Below are positions 9,143 through 17,962 of a stretch of DNA of 38,454 nucleotides, one piece after another. Every line of letters begins with the position of its first letter. Position 1 is the stretch's first letter. The notes below the pieces were generated by a model. It made no database searches and was not told where the DNA came from. It worked only from the letters and a program-made list of their open reading frames with translations. This stretch comes from Fuerstiella sp. (GTDB lineage Bacteria > Planctomycetota > Planctomycetia > Planctomycetales > Planctomycetaceae), in NCBI GenBank assembly GCA_029247265.1, contig JAQWLN010000128.1, forward strand, positions 1 through 38,454. The letters are read 5' to 3'. The translations under genes were made by a program, and so were the position numbers.

Positions 9143-10993
9143 TTACTGTGGGGCTGATACCTGCCAGCCAAGGGCCCACTGCAATTGAAACTGGGCCTCA
9201 TTGTAGTCAATCACGGCATCAAGATACGCTCGATGGGATGACTCCAACGCCTTCACAGACTGCAGGACTTCAATCGGCAAACCTTCGCCTTCGCGAATCC
9301 GGCTCAGATTTCGATCATAGGAACTCTGAGCCGACTGAATGGAAGCCTGAGTGACCGCCATACGGTCGCGACGATGTTTCACCTGTGTGTGTGCTTCGGC
9401 GATTTCACGGGCAACGTCATCCATCAGACTGATTTTGCGAAACATTGCCTGCTGAACCCGGGCGGCGGAGCGTCGCCGAGCAGACCGTTCGCCGAAGCCG
9501 AAATTGCGAATTTCCCATGTCACCATCGCGTCAAAGTCGTAGCGGTTGTCCACATTACCGATGAAGTTGCCGACGCCACCACCGAACTCGCCTGTGCTGA
9601 AGCCCAGCAGGACGCTGGGAACAAAAGGGGCGTACTTCTGTCGTTTATGTCGATCGCAGGCAGCAGCCACTAAGGCCTGCAATTCCTTGAGTTCCGGTCG
9701 ATTCGACAGCCCGGTGGCGATCAACGAACCCTGGTCCAGTTCGATCGAGATGAGCTCGATCGGCACGACGGTCGGATCCATCGGAATGATTTTTTGACCA
9801 GGGTCGGCGCTCAGGGCATAAGCCAGTTGTGCTGTCGTGACATCGACCTGTTCGTGAGCCGCCGCGATTCGACCGTCAACAAGATTCAACTCTGTTCGCA
9901 TGCGATCGGCGTCCGCCTGCAGCCCCTGACCAGCACCGGCAAAGTCGTTCGTGATTTTCGATACGGCAGCAGTGCGGTCTTTAACTTCCAGAAGAATTGT
10001 CAGCTGCTGATGAGCGTCCAGCAGCCTCAGGTAAGCCACAGCAACGTCTCGAAGCTGTCGATTGACGACTGCCTTTTCCGCATGGCAGGTAGCCCATGCA
10101 GTCTTCTGAGCGATGTCAGGCTGGAAGATTGCGTCGGCCAGATGAAACTGCGCTCGAATGCCAGGTCGAGGTGTCGTCCCCGCTCCGACGGAACCGGCTC
10201 CTAATCCGTACTGCAGCGAGCTGCGATTGACGTCAACAATAGCCCCGTTACTTGCCTGAAGATTTCCATCGTGCCGATGAAAACTGACCCCCGTTTGAAT
10301 GCTGGGTAACCACAACACTTCGGCTTGATCGAGGTTGGCGTAGGCTTCCTGCACTTTCCACTGAGCCAGTCCTACAGCCGGGTGGTCTCCACCAATCATC
10401 GACAATGCACTGGGCAGGTTCAGCAACATCGCATCGGGCGCAGCCGACTCAACAGGGGCAGCTTCATCTGCCTTCGACGCCGACACAAACACGTTCTCCG
10501 GAAACGGTTCTAAATCCAACCCCGCCTCCTGACTCGCAACGCGGATTGTCTCGAAGCCGGTGTCCCTTGCCTCTGTGTTCTGGTCAATCAGTCGAATTTC
10601 ATAACTACGGCCATCAACCTTGATGGTCCCGTCGCTGTGTGGCCGGGTATCAGAGACCTCATGACCCACAGGAGTAATCATCAGTTTGGGAGGAGGCGGT
10701 GATACAGGGGAACGACGGCGCGGCTGTTCATGACCGGCGGATGCAGCAGTGCCAGGCGTCCGAGCGACCGGCGAATCCTGGATTTTGTTGACAGCGGCCT
10801 GATCTCGACGGGCAGGAAAATTCGACGACGCCGGTTCGAACCGAGATTCCGCTTCGGCATGCAGATCCGGAGCAGCGGTCGGTGGTGCAGGGCGATACGG
10901 ATCACTGTCCGCGAATCCGTTACGTACTGTGTTGCAGCCGCTGAGGCAGATCAAACCGCCAAAAAACCACGCATGAAAAGTGGCCGAGCGCAT
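9143..10993 (-). CDS. TolC-family outer-membrane efflux lipoprotein
   Basis: This is the predicted outer-membrane channel of the adjacent RND efflux system, 616 residues from ATG 10993. That start is chosen because AAGGAGG lies four bases upstream and it gives a lipoprotein signal (lipobox LSGC, Cys20). About 170 residues of Pro/Ala-rich and mixed sequence follow. The OEP domain begins near 190 (PSALSMIGGDHPAV) with two repeats of long alpha-helices; NRPELKELQALV marks the second. The frame stays open another 62 codons upstream, but that part lacks a signal and is not believed. Family members form trimeric beta-barrel/alpha-tunnel exits for substrates delivered by the adaptor and pump. The gene is divergent from the adaptor across a 274-base spacer, which should hold both promoters. 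Confidence 0.9.
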   Translation of the reverse strand: MRSATFHAWFFGGLICLSGCNTVRNGFADSDPYRPAPPTAAPDLHAEAESRFEPASSNFPARRDQAAVNKIQDSPVARTPGTAASAGHEQPRRRSPVSPPPPKLMITPVGHEVSDTRPHSDGTIKVDGRSYEIRLIDQNTEARDTGFETIRVASQEAGLDLEPFPENVFVSASKADEAAPVESAAPDAMLLNLPSALSMIGGDHPAVGLAQWKVQEAYANLDQAEVLWLPSIQTGVSFHRHDGNLQASNGAIVDVNRSSLQYGLGAGSVGAGTTPRPGIRAQFHLADAIFQPDIAQKTAWATCHAEKAVVNRQLRDVAVAYLRLLDAHQQLTILLEVKDRTAAVSKITNDFAGAGQGLQADADRMRTELNLVDGRIAAAHEQVDVTTAQLAYALSADPGQKIIPMDPTVVPIELISIELDQGSLIATGLSNRPELKELQALVAAACDRHKRQKYAPFVPSVLLGFSTGEFGGGVGNFIGNVDNRYDFDAMVTWEIRNFGFGERSARRRSAARVQQAMFRKISLMDDVAREIAEAHTQVKHRRDRMAVTQASIQSAQSSYDRNLSRIREGEGLPIEVLQSVKALESSHRAYLDAVIDYNEAQFQLQWALGWQVSAPQ

Positions 10994-10997
10994 AGAA

Positions 10998-11004
10998 CCT
11001 CCTT
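10998..11004 (-). promoter_or_regulatory. Strong Shine-Dalgarno site of the TolC-like gene
   Basis: The minus strand reads AAGGAGG-TTCT-ATG. It is a full match to the anti-SD and among the best ribosome sites in the window. It fixes the start at 10993 rather than the further upstream codons of the same open frame. Confidence 0.85.
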
Positions 11005-11267
11005 GTTCCCTTCTGTGCCAGTGTCGGAATTCATCGGCAGTTCCGAATGTGCCAGGTATGTGTTTGCGGCAGCCGTTTCTATTAACGACAACCGTCCCGG
11101 CGGTGGTATGAGTTGTTCCTGGCGAATGAGTCCCAACGACGTTGTCGACAATGCCGGCAATGACTTCTGCAATCTGCACTGTCAGAGATCAGCAGTGCTG
11201 TCTTCGGATCTAACCGCGTGATAGTCTGCAGAATCCCTGAATTCTCCAATCCGCAAAGGCTGTCAGA

Positions 11268-12593
11268 ATGAGATTCCTCCGGTATTTTCCTGCTTCCGCT
11301 CTTCTGGGAAGTCTGCTGCTGGCTACCGTTGGCTGTTCTCTAAGCAGCGTTGATGGTGGCAAAGGCGCGGTCGCGTCCAAATCTCAGAAGCCTGTCGCGG
11401 TTAAAACAGTTTCTGTAGCTCAGGAAGATGTACGTCACTCAACCGTGCAACCTGCGACTGTACATCCGTTCTATACCGCTGAAATCCAGGCGAAAGTCCA
11501 TGGGTACGTCAAAGACGTGCAGGTGGACATTGGAGACGTTGTGAAAACTGGAGATGTGCTGGCGATCGTCGACGTACCGGAAATGGCAAAGCAACGCATG
11601 ACGGCACTCGCTCAGGTCGATCGACAGCGTGCGGAAGAAGAACGAGCCAAAGCGGGTATCGACCTTGCAAAAGCCAATGTTCAGGCTGCCGAAGCAATGA
11701 CAGCCGAGACCAAATCAAAACTGCGGCAGGTCGAAGCGTCACTGGCGGCCGCGGAAGTAGAGTTTCAGCGAACGGATGATCTGGTCAAACGAGGGTCCAT
11801 GCAGCCTCGCGTTCTGGACGAAGTTCGCAAGAAGCGAGATTCAGAAGCGGCCGCAAGAGCGGCTGTAAATTCAGCCATCGAATCTGCAGTGGCTAATGTC
11901 AAGGTCGCTCAATCCAGTCTTGCAGCCGCCATGGCCGACCTGAAATTCGCGTCTGCCGAAACGGTGATTCAGGAACGACAGATCGCAGAAATTGACGAAC
12001 TCATCAACTATGCAACACTGACCGCTCCGTTTGCCGGCGTCGTGACCAAACGGAATGTGTCTCCGGGCGACCTTGTCAGCGAACGAAGCGACGGCGCCCC
12101 CCTGTTTGTCGTCAGTCAAATTGACAAAGTCCGAATTCAGATTTTGGTTCCTGAGAACGACGCAGCCCATGTGGATCGTGGCGACTCGATCAGCGTTGTG
12201 TTTCCTTCCTTCCCCGCAGAAGAAGCGATGACGGTCCAGGTGACTAGGTCGACCGGCAGTCTTGATCCGCACACTCGCACGATGTTGGTGGAAGCGGAAG
12301 TTGCCAATACCGACGGCAAATTGCTGCCGGGAATGTTTGGTCAGGCATCCATCACGCTGTCAACAAAGGTGGCATCCAGCATGCTTCCTGCAAGGGCGGT
12401 TCGTTTCGACGACTCCGGTGACGCCTATGTTTATGTTGTCTCTGGTGACGAGGTTTCCGTTGTGCCCGTCAAAACGGGAATGGACGACGGAAATACGATC
12501 GAAATTGTGACAGGGCTGGAACCCGGCCAGACGGTCATTGATGCTCACCTGCAGAGATTCAAGGACGGTCAGAAGATCAGGGTCTTGAACTGA
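11268..12593 (+). CDS. RND efflux periplasmic adaptor (membrane fusion lipoprotein)
   Basis: A 441-residue HlyD/AcrA-type adaptor linking the pump to the outer-membrane channel. The N-terminus is a lipoprotein signal ending LATVGC (Cys23). A biotinyl-lipoyl half-motif (KVHGYVKDVQVDIGDVVKTGD, about 75-95) is followed by a long coiled-coil hairpin of Ala/Glu/Lys/Arg-rich helices (about 105-230). The second lipoyl half, ATLTAPFAGVVTKRNVSPGD, follows, then the beta-barrel and membrane-proximal domains. AAAGG lies nine bases upstream of the ATG. The RND pump gene follows 82 bases later, so the two form an operon divergent from the TolC-like gene. The substrate cannot be read from the sequence. Confidence 0.92.
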   Translation: MRFLRYFPASALLGSLLLATVGCSLSSVDGGKGAVASKSQKPVAVKTVSVAQEDVRHSTVQPATVHPFYTAEIQAKVHGYVKDVQVDIGDVVKTGDVLAIVDVPEMAKQRMTALAQVDRQRAEEERAKAGIDLAKANVQAAEAMTAETKSKLRQVEASLAAAEVEFQRTDDLVKRGSMQPRVLDEVRKKRDSEAAARAAVNSAIESAVANVKVAQSSLAAAMADLKFASAETVIQERQIAEIDELINYATLTAPFAGVVTKRNVSPGDLVSERSDGAPLFVVSQIDKVRIQILVPENDAAHVDRGDSISVVFPSFPAEEAMTVQVTRSTGSLDPHTRTMLVEAEVANTDGKLLPGMFGQASITLSTKVASSMLPARAVRFDDSGDAYVYVVSGDEVSVVPVKTGMDDGNTIEIVTGLEPGQTVIDAHLQRFKDGQKIRVLN

Positions 12594-12675
12594 CGCTGGC
12601 TGTCAGCGATCGGACGTCACCGTTCTGCAGAATATTCCGTCTCCGGATATTTCCAATTCACTGAATTGAACACAC

Positions 12676-15600
12676 ATGGGACTCATCAACTTCTCACTCA
12701 GGAATCGTTTTGCGGTTCTGGCCGGAACAGCAGCATTGTGCCTGCTGGGTGGCTCCGTCATTCCGGGTATCACGATCGACATTCTTCCCGATTTCAAACA
12801 GCCCGTGGTCGTGAGCTTCTTCTCGTACCCGGGCCTGCCCACGATGGACATGGAAAAGTCCGTCAGCTCACGAGTTGAACGGGCCCTCACCCTGGCAGGC
12901 AAGATTGAGCACCAGGAATCCCGAACTGTCCCCGGTGCTGCTGTACTGAAAATCTTCTTCCAGCCCGGAGCTGACCCGAGTTCGGCAATGAACGACATCG
13001 TTAATCTGGAAGCAAGTGACATGTTTCACCTGCCGCCCGGTATCGAATGGCCGTTTACCCTGCGCAGCGAACCATCAAATCTACCCGTCGTGCTGGCGGC
13101 GATTTCCGGTGAAGGACTCAGCGAATCGGAACTCTACGGCATCGGCTACTATGCCGTTCGAAACAAGATGGGCGGGCTGAAAGGCGTTCAGATTCCCCAT
13201 CCGTTTGGCGGCAAGTTTCGTCAGATGATGGTTTATGTTGATCCGGCCAAACTGCAGGCGCGCAATGTCAGTGCGAAAGATGTCGTCGATGCAGTGACGA
13301 AATCAAACCTCGTCCTGGCGGCGGGGACGGCTCGCATGGGCGGCATTGACTATCAGGTACATCCAAAGAATACGTTGCCGACGCCCGCCGACATTGAAGC
13401 GATTCCCATTGTGATTCGCGATGGAGCTCCCATTTTTGTACGTGATGTCGGACGAGTCGTTGACGATGCCGCTCTGCAGTACAACGTCGTTCGAGTCAAC
13501 GGAAAACGCAGCGTGTACTGCCCGCTGCTGCGGGAGCCCGGCGAAAACACGATCGCCTGCGTTGATCGTATTTACGAAGGCATTGCCGCAGAAATCCCGA
13601 AGATGAAGGAACGTGGCGACATTCCCGAAGCGACGGAAGTGACGCTGGTATCAGATCAATCCAGCTACATTCGTCTGGCCATGGCCAATCTGTATACCCA
13701 GGTGGGGCTCGGATCCATTCTGGTCGCCGTTGTGGTACTGGTCTTTCTGCGACGATTCCTGCCGACACTGATCATCGTGGCCACGATTGCACTGGCAATA
13801 CTGATCGGCGGTCTTGGGTTTGCGTTCACCGGACAGACAATTAATGTCATGACACTCGGTGGCATCGCGCTGGCAATCGGGACCGTTGTTGATGCCGGTA
13901 TCGTCGTAGTCGAAAATGTCATCCGTCATCAGCGAATGGGCAAGACGCCGATGGAGGCGTCTCTGGACGGCACCCGCGAAGTGTCCGGAGCCATCCTTGC
14001 CGGCACTGTCACCACCCTGGCCGTTTTTCTGCCGGCTGTTTTTCTGACAGGAATGATCAAGTATCTGTTCGCGCCACTGTCGCTGGCCGCAACATTCACC
14101 ATCGGTGCGTCCTACGTGCTGGCGTTGACGGTGATTCCTGCATTCTGTGCCACATTCGTGCGTGAGAAGGTACAGCTTGGCAACACCGCCCAGGACGACG
14201 CCACAGCAACGGCAAAGCCCAGCGGCCTGTATGGAAACCTGCTGCACACCGCTCTGAAAGTGCCAGCATTGACTGTGCTGCTGATTGTGGTCGGTGTCGG
14301 AGCAACCTTCACATTGTGGCCCATGATCGGCTCGGAATTGTTTCCCGAAGTTGATGCCGGAACGTTCGAATTGCGAGTCAAGACAACACCAGGGACCGAC
14401 CTGCTGGAAACGGAAAAGCTGGTCGCTCGCATCGAAGACACAATCAAGGAAGTAATCCCCGAAAATCAGATTGAATCGCTGATCGCGAATATCGGACTGC
14501 CCGTGGGCAAAGGGGCAGGCTTCTCCACAGTGTTGAGTTCCAATTCCGGTCCTGATACGGCTTACTTGATCGTCAACCTGAAGAAGCAGGGCCGTCGCAC
14601 CGCGACTAAGAATTACGTCACAACGCTGCGACGAAAACTGGCCGACGACTATCCTCTTGAACAATTTCTGTTTGTCTCGGGCGGTATCGTCAACATGGCG
14701 TTAAACAAGGGCGTGCCCACGCCGATCAGCGTGCAAATTTCTGCCGGTACTATTCCCAAATGCCGCGAAAACGCGGAACGCGTCGTGGAAGTGATTCGAC
14801 AGATTCCCGGCACAGAAGATGTACAGATCGCTCAGGCGCTGGACTATCCGCAGTTTGACGTCCAGGTCGATCGCACACGAGCTAAATACCTAGGGCTTGA
14901 CCAGGAAGAGGTTGCTCAGACGGTGTTGACAGCTCTGGGTTCCAGCATCGGCTATTCGCCAACCATCTGGATCGATCCGAAAAAAGGCGTCGACTTTTTT
15001 ATGGGCGTGCAATATGAAGACAACGAATTTGAGTCGCTGGATGACATTCGCAACATTCCACTGTCGCTGAGCACACCGGACGGTCCGGTCACAATTCCTC
15101 TTTCCAACATCGCTACGGTTAAACGAGTCAACATCCCCGGCGAGATCGCTCATTACAACATCGGCCGAGTCAACGACGTTCATGTCAACGTGTCCGGACG
15201 GGACGTCGGATCTGTGGCAGCCGATGTTCAGGCGGCTTTGACCGGGATGGAATTCGAAAACGGAGTCGCTGCCAGAATTCGCGGCCCGGTCAAAACGATG
15301 CATGAAGGCATGAGCATGCTGAGCGTCAGTCTGGTCGTCGCCGCCATTCTGGTTTACCTAGTGCTGATGGCTCAGTTCCGTTCGTTCGTCGATCCACTGA
15401 TCATCATGCTGGCCGTCCCGCTGGGACTCGGCGGAGTGATCGTGGCGTTGTACCTGACGAACACGACCATCAACATCCAGTCAGTGATGGGCACACTGAT
15501 GATGATCGGTGTCGTCGTGAACAATTCAATTCTGCTGGTCGAGTTCGCGAATCGCCGCCGCGATGACGGCCTGTCAGCTCGCGATGCCGCTTTGTCGGCG

Positions 15601-15819
15601 GCACAAGTGCGATTGCGGCCCATTCTGATGACGTCACTGACACTGATCGCGTCGATGGTGCCGCTGTCCTATCAGTTCGCTCCGGGCAACGAGGCGATGA
15701 TTCCGCTGGCCCGCGCATTGCTGGGAGGCATGATTGCCTCGACACTGTTGACCCTCGTGCTGGTGCCCTGCGTCTACTCATTGGTACATCGCAGATCTGA
15801 AGTGGCGGCCAGCGTATAA
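12676..15819 (+). CDS. RND-family efflux pump, inner-membrane subunit
   Basis: A 1047-residue proton-driven exporter of the AcrB/CusA superfamily with the usual length and twelve-helix layout. Helix 1 is at about 12-30, a first periplasmic loop runs to about 335, helices 2-6 lie at 340-500, a second loop runs to about 860, and helices 8-12 lie at the end. Helix 4 reads GTVVDAGIVVVENV with Asp406 only; the second Asp of AcrB is Ala. At the position of AcrB Lys940 in helix 10 there is Asn949 (GVVVNNSILLVEF). The single Asp resembles heavy-metal (CusA-type) pumps, but the loss of the Lys/Glu partner leaves the proton route open. The gene lies 82 bases after the adaptor with no obvious ribosome site. 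Confidence 0.93.
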   Translation: MGLINFSLRNRFAVLAGTAALCLLGGSVIPGITIDILPDFKQPVVVSFFSYPGLPTMDMEKSVSSRVERALTLAGKIEHQESRTVPGAAVLKIFFQPGADPSSAMNDIVNLEASDMFHLPPGIEWPFTLRSEPSNLPVVLAAISGEGLSESELYGIGYYAVRNKMGGLKGVQIPHPFGGKFRQMMVYVDPAKLQARNVSAKDVVDAVTKSNLVLAAGTARMGGIDYQVHPKNTLPTPADIEAIPIVIRDGAPIFVRDVGRVVDDAALQYNVVRVNGKRSVYCPLLREPGENTIACVDRIYEGIAAEIPKMKERGDIPEATEVTLVSDQSSYIRLAMANLYTQVGLGSILVAVVVLVFLRRFLPTLIIVATIALAILIGGLGFAFTGQTINVMTLGGIALAIGTVVDAGIVVVENVIRHQRMGKTPMEASLDGTREVSGAILAGTVTTLAVFLPAVFLTGMIKYLFAPLSLAATFTIGASYVLALTVIPAFCATFVREKVQLGNTAQDDATATAKPSGLYGNLLHTALKVPALTVLLIVVGVGATFTLWPMIGSELFPEVDAGTFELRVKTTPGTDLLETEKLVARIEDTIKEVIPENQIESLIANIGLPVGKGAGFSTVLSSNSGPDTAYLIVNLKKQGRRTATKNYVTTLRRKLADDYPLEQFLFVSGGIVNMALNKGVPTPISVQISAGTIPKCRENAERVVEVIRQIPGTEDVQIAQALDYPQFDVQVDRTRAKYLGLDQEEVAQTVLTALGSSIGYSPTIWIDPKKGVDFFMGVQYEDNEFESLDDIRNIPLSLSTPDGPVTIPLSNIATVKRVNIPGEIAHYNIGRVNDVHVNVSGRDVGSVAADVQAALTGMEFENGVAARIRGPVKTMHEGMSMLSVSLVVAAILVYLVLMAQFRSFVDPLIIMLAVPLGLGGVIVALYLTNTTINIQSVMGTLMMIGVVVNNSILLVEFANRRRDDGLSARDAALSAAQVRLRPILMTSLTLIASMVPLSYQFAPGNEAMIPLARALLGGMIASTLLTLVLVPCVYSLVHRRSEVAASV

Positions 15820-16028
15820 CCGGCACCAGACTGGCTACCGCAAGTGGCACAGGGGGTTTCAGCATCATCGCAGCCGTCGCGCGCTGGAATCCGAATCTCC
15901 CGCCTCCAGGCCTGACGCCCCGTATTCGTGGGCGATACGTGAGCCCTGTTGGTGCCTGAACTGAGGGTGGAATGTGTCCCTCCGCAGGACTAACCCTTCT
16001 GCGATTTGCCCATAATCTGCCCAAAACC

Positions 16029-16056
16029 TTGACAACGCCCCGGCTCTCTGTATCTA
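16029..16056 (+). promoter_or_regulatory. Candidate sigma-70 promoter of the redox operon
   Basis: A perfect TTGACA at 16029-16034 is followed after 16 bases by TATCTA at 16051-16056, a moderate -10. It lies about 135 bases before the first gene. The -10 overlaps a long palindrome, which suggests repressor control. Seen directly: the hexamers and spacing. Inferred: that it drives the operon. Confidence 0.5.
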
Positions 16057-16078
16057 TGGATGTATACCTCCATATATA
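16051..16078 (+). promoter_or_regulatory. 28-bp near-perfect palindrome, likely operator
   Basis: The 28 bases are symmetric at 12 of 14 pairs. The core is TATGGA-T-GTATAC-C-TCCATA, with TAT/ATA arms outside. It overlaps the candidate -10 of the redox operon. Size and symmetry fit a dimeric winged-helix regulator. The Rrf2-family gene at 20275-20721 is the nearest regulator and a candidate, but nothing proves the link. Confidence 0.55.
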
Positions 16079-16190
16079 TTCATGTCCTGTTATTTGATAG
16101 TGTTCCCCGCCCAACGCTGCTCCATCGGACGTCCCCTGTCCGCACGATGCCACTCGCCTCGTATCCTGCCCGCCGCCAAAGGAGCTCAAT

Positions 16191-16457
16191 ATGTTTGTTA
16201 TCGTAATCCTGGGACTGGCTTTGGCTGTCACAGCAACGCTCGTCATCTTTGGGATGATGTTCCTGAGCGTCGCGTTTTCCGGGCCGAACAGGGAAATTGA
16301 CGGTCGGCCCCATACGGCAGTAGGTTCGAAAACGGCAAACAGCGGCCAAACACAAACTTCCGCAGATGTTCCTCCGTCATTTCACGATGTCACTGCAGCG
16401 AACAGTGTCGAGTCAGTTCCGGACCGCCAGTTTCAGAGCACCGGAGGAGGCGTTTAA
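16191..16457 (+). CDS. Small single-pass membrane protein of the redox operon
   Basis: 88 residues. A hydrophobic N-terminal helix (residues 2-30) is followed by a polar Ser/Thr/Asn-rich tail (31-88) with no motif I recognise. A strong ribosome site (AAAGGAG) stands six bases before the ATG. The stop codon abuts the ATG of the tetraheme cytochrome (TAAATG), so the two are translated from one message. It may be a small anchor or assembly subunit; that is inference from position only. Confidence 0.7.
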   Translation: MFVIVILGLALAVTATLVIFGMMFLSVAFSGPNREIDGRPHTAVGSKTANSGQTQTSADVPPSFHDVTAANSVESVPDRQFQSTGGGV

Positions 16458-17018
16458 ATGAACTGGAGACTGATTTTCTCTCGACACACCAGACATCTGC
16501 GAATTCTGGCATTCCTTGTGATCGCCGGCGGCGCTGGAGCGATGTTTGTTCGCAGCCAGATGGTGCCGACGGATTATGGGCAACGCGGCCCATACCGTAC
16601 TTCCGCGCTGGCAGAAATTGCGTCACAGCCCTCTGTACTGCAGTCCGACACGACATGCCTGAAATGCCACACGGACGTGGAAGAAGAGCGAAGCGAGTCG
16701 CCTCATGCGGCGGTCCGCTGCTTCCACTGTCACGGTAACGGTCGACAGCACATTGCTGATGCTGAAAAGGCCGCCGAGTTTCCGGAACATCAGATTCCTG
16801 AGGCAAAGGAGTGGGACGGATATTTTCGAGCTCACACGGATCTGTTCATTACGCACAATCGAGCGACCTGCCTGTCCTGCCATACGTCTGTCGTGGGAAT
16901 GCCCGAAGCCTTCCGCAGCATCAATGTCGCGGAACACCTGGAAGAACAGGGGGCGGAAGACATTGCAGGCGGGAATGTGTGCTTTGAATGCCACGAGGGA
17001 CACAGCCCGGGGCTGTAG
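16458..17018 (+). CDS. Membrane-anchored tetraheme cytochrome c
   Basis: A 186-residue protein with an uncleaved-looking N-terminal membrane helix (about 15-32). Four CxxCH heme-attachment motifs follow at residues 67-71 (CLKCH), 88-92 (CFHCH), 138-142 (CLSCH) and 175-179 (CFECH). It would sit on the periplasmic face and carry electrons to or from the iron-sulfur and NrfD-type subunits encoded next. The order heme subunit, Fe-S subunit, NrfD-like subunit resembles NrfB-C-D, DsrJ-O-P and Qrc-type complexes. It is too short for a catalytic nitrite reductase, and the motifs do not match the NrfA active site. It starts directly on the preceding stop codon. Confidence 0.88.
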   Translation: MNWRLIFSRHTRHLRILAFLVIAGGAGAMFVRSQMVPTDYGQRGPYRTSALAEIASQPSVLQSDTTCLKCHTDVEEERSESPHAAVRCFHCHGNGRQHIADAEKAAEFPEHQIPEAKEWDGYFRAHTDLFITHNRATCLSCHTSVVGMPEAFRSINVAEHLEEQGAEDIAGGNVCFECHEGHSPGL

Positions 17019-17036
17019 GTTTTCGCCGGAGAGAAT

Positions 17037-17962
17037 ATGAAATTTGAATTAAACATTCTGAACAACGGCGGCGACTACTGCAGTTCCGGTGACCCGGCAG
17101 ACAGGCAGTGTGGAGAACATACAGCCTGCGGCCGGTGCAGCGAATCTCCGGATGACAATTCCCGACGTCAGTTTCTGACGAAAGCGTCGACAATTGCACT
17201 CGGTTCCCTCAGCCTGACGCTGCTGCCGATGTCCAGCGATCTTCGTTCCGATGAACCGAGTCTGGACAATGGTGACGGATCCCTTGCAGACACTGGCGGT
17301 GAACCAGCAGACCAAACCGAGGCGGTTGTCTATGGTTTTCTGGTCGACACGGAACGATGTGTCGGTACGGGCAAATGCCTGACCGCCTGTCGCGAAGAAA
17401 ACAACGTTCCCGAAGGCTAATCAAGAACATGGGTTGAGCGGTTCGTCCATTACAAGGACGGCACCGTCCAGGTGGATCTGGTCCCGGAGACCGGTTTTGC
17501 GGGATCCGACGTTCCGCCCATCGCCCCGGAACTTGTGGACCGGGCTTACTTCGTTCCAAAGCTGTGCAATCAGTGTGAAGACGCTCCCTGCAATCAGGTC
17601 TGCCCCGTTCACGGGGCGTTCACGCGGCGTTCACGTCACCAGAGGGGATCGAACTGGTCGACCCTGACCGCTGCATTGGCTGCGCCTACTGTGTTCAGGC
17701 CTGTCCGTACGGCGTTCGCTTCATCAATCCCGACACCGGGAATGCTGACAAATGCACCTGGTGCTACCACAGACTCAAGCGGAACGAAACGCCGGCCTGT
17801 GTCGAGGCGTGTCCGGTTGACGCACGAGTCTTCGGGCGTCTGGACGATCCTGAAAGTGAACTCAGGAAACGGCTCGCAACGATTCCGACGTCGGTTCTGA
17901 AGGAACATTTAGGCACGCATCCCAAACTGCACTACATCGCAAAATCCGGGGAGGTCATCTGA
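17037..17962 (+). pseudogene. Broken PsrB/NrfC-like [4Fe-4S] subunit (in-frame TAA plus 11-bp duplication)
   Basis: The intact protein would be about 304 residues. It starts at ATG 17037 with a Cys-rich patch (Cys15, 25, 31, 34), then a twin-arginine motif SRRQFL (42-47) and hydrophobic segment, then ferredoxin clusters: CVGTGKCLTAC, LCNQCEDAPCNQVCP, RCIGCAYCVQACP and KCTWC...CVEACP. This is the four-cluster pattern of Fe-S subunits pairing with NrfD/PsrC. Two lesions break it. A TAA at 17418-17420 follows NNVPEG, after which SRTWVERF continues in frame. An extra 11 bases near 17615-17635 shift the frame. Removing them restores PVHGAFTSPEGIELVDPDRC and the rest to TGA 17960-17962, which overlaps the next ATG. 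The first cluster also has Thr in place of its second Cys. Only a 127-residue stub would be made without readthrough. Confidence 0.85.
17615..17635 (+). repeat. Tandem 10-bp repeat (11-bp period) causing a frameshift
   Basis: GGCGTTCACG occurs at 17615-17624 and again at 17626-17635, one base apart. Deleting one 11-base unit rejoins the coding frame of the iron-sulfur gene precisely. A slippage or short tandem duplication is the simplest origin. Confidence 0.8.

Larger units (their letters stand above)
15820..16190. other. Regulatory spacer between the efflux and redox operons
   Basis: 371 bases without a convincing gene. The first 200 show no T-run terminator for the RND operon that I can identify. 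The last 160 carry the promoter and palindrome listed separately and the ribosome site of the next gene (AAAGGAG, six bases before ATG 16191). Confidence 0.6.

Noticed and set aside
10994..11179. 62-codon extension of the TolC-like gene
   Set aside because: The strong AAGGAGG site and lipobox fix the start at 10993.
13651..14664. 337-codon frame antisense to the RND pump
   Set aside because: His/Gln/Cys-rich shadow of the real gene, no features of its own.
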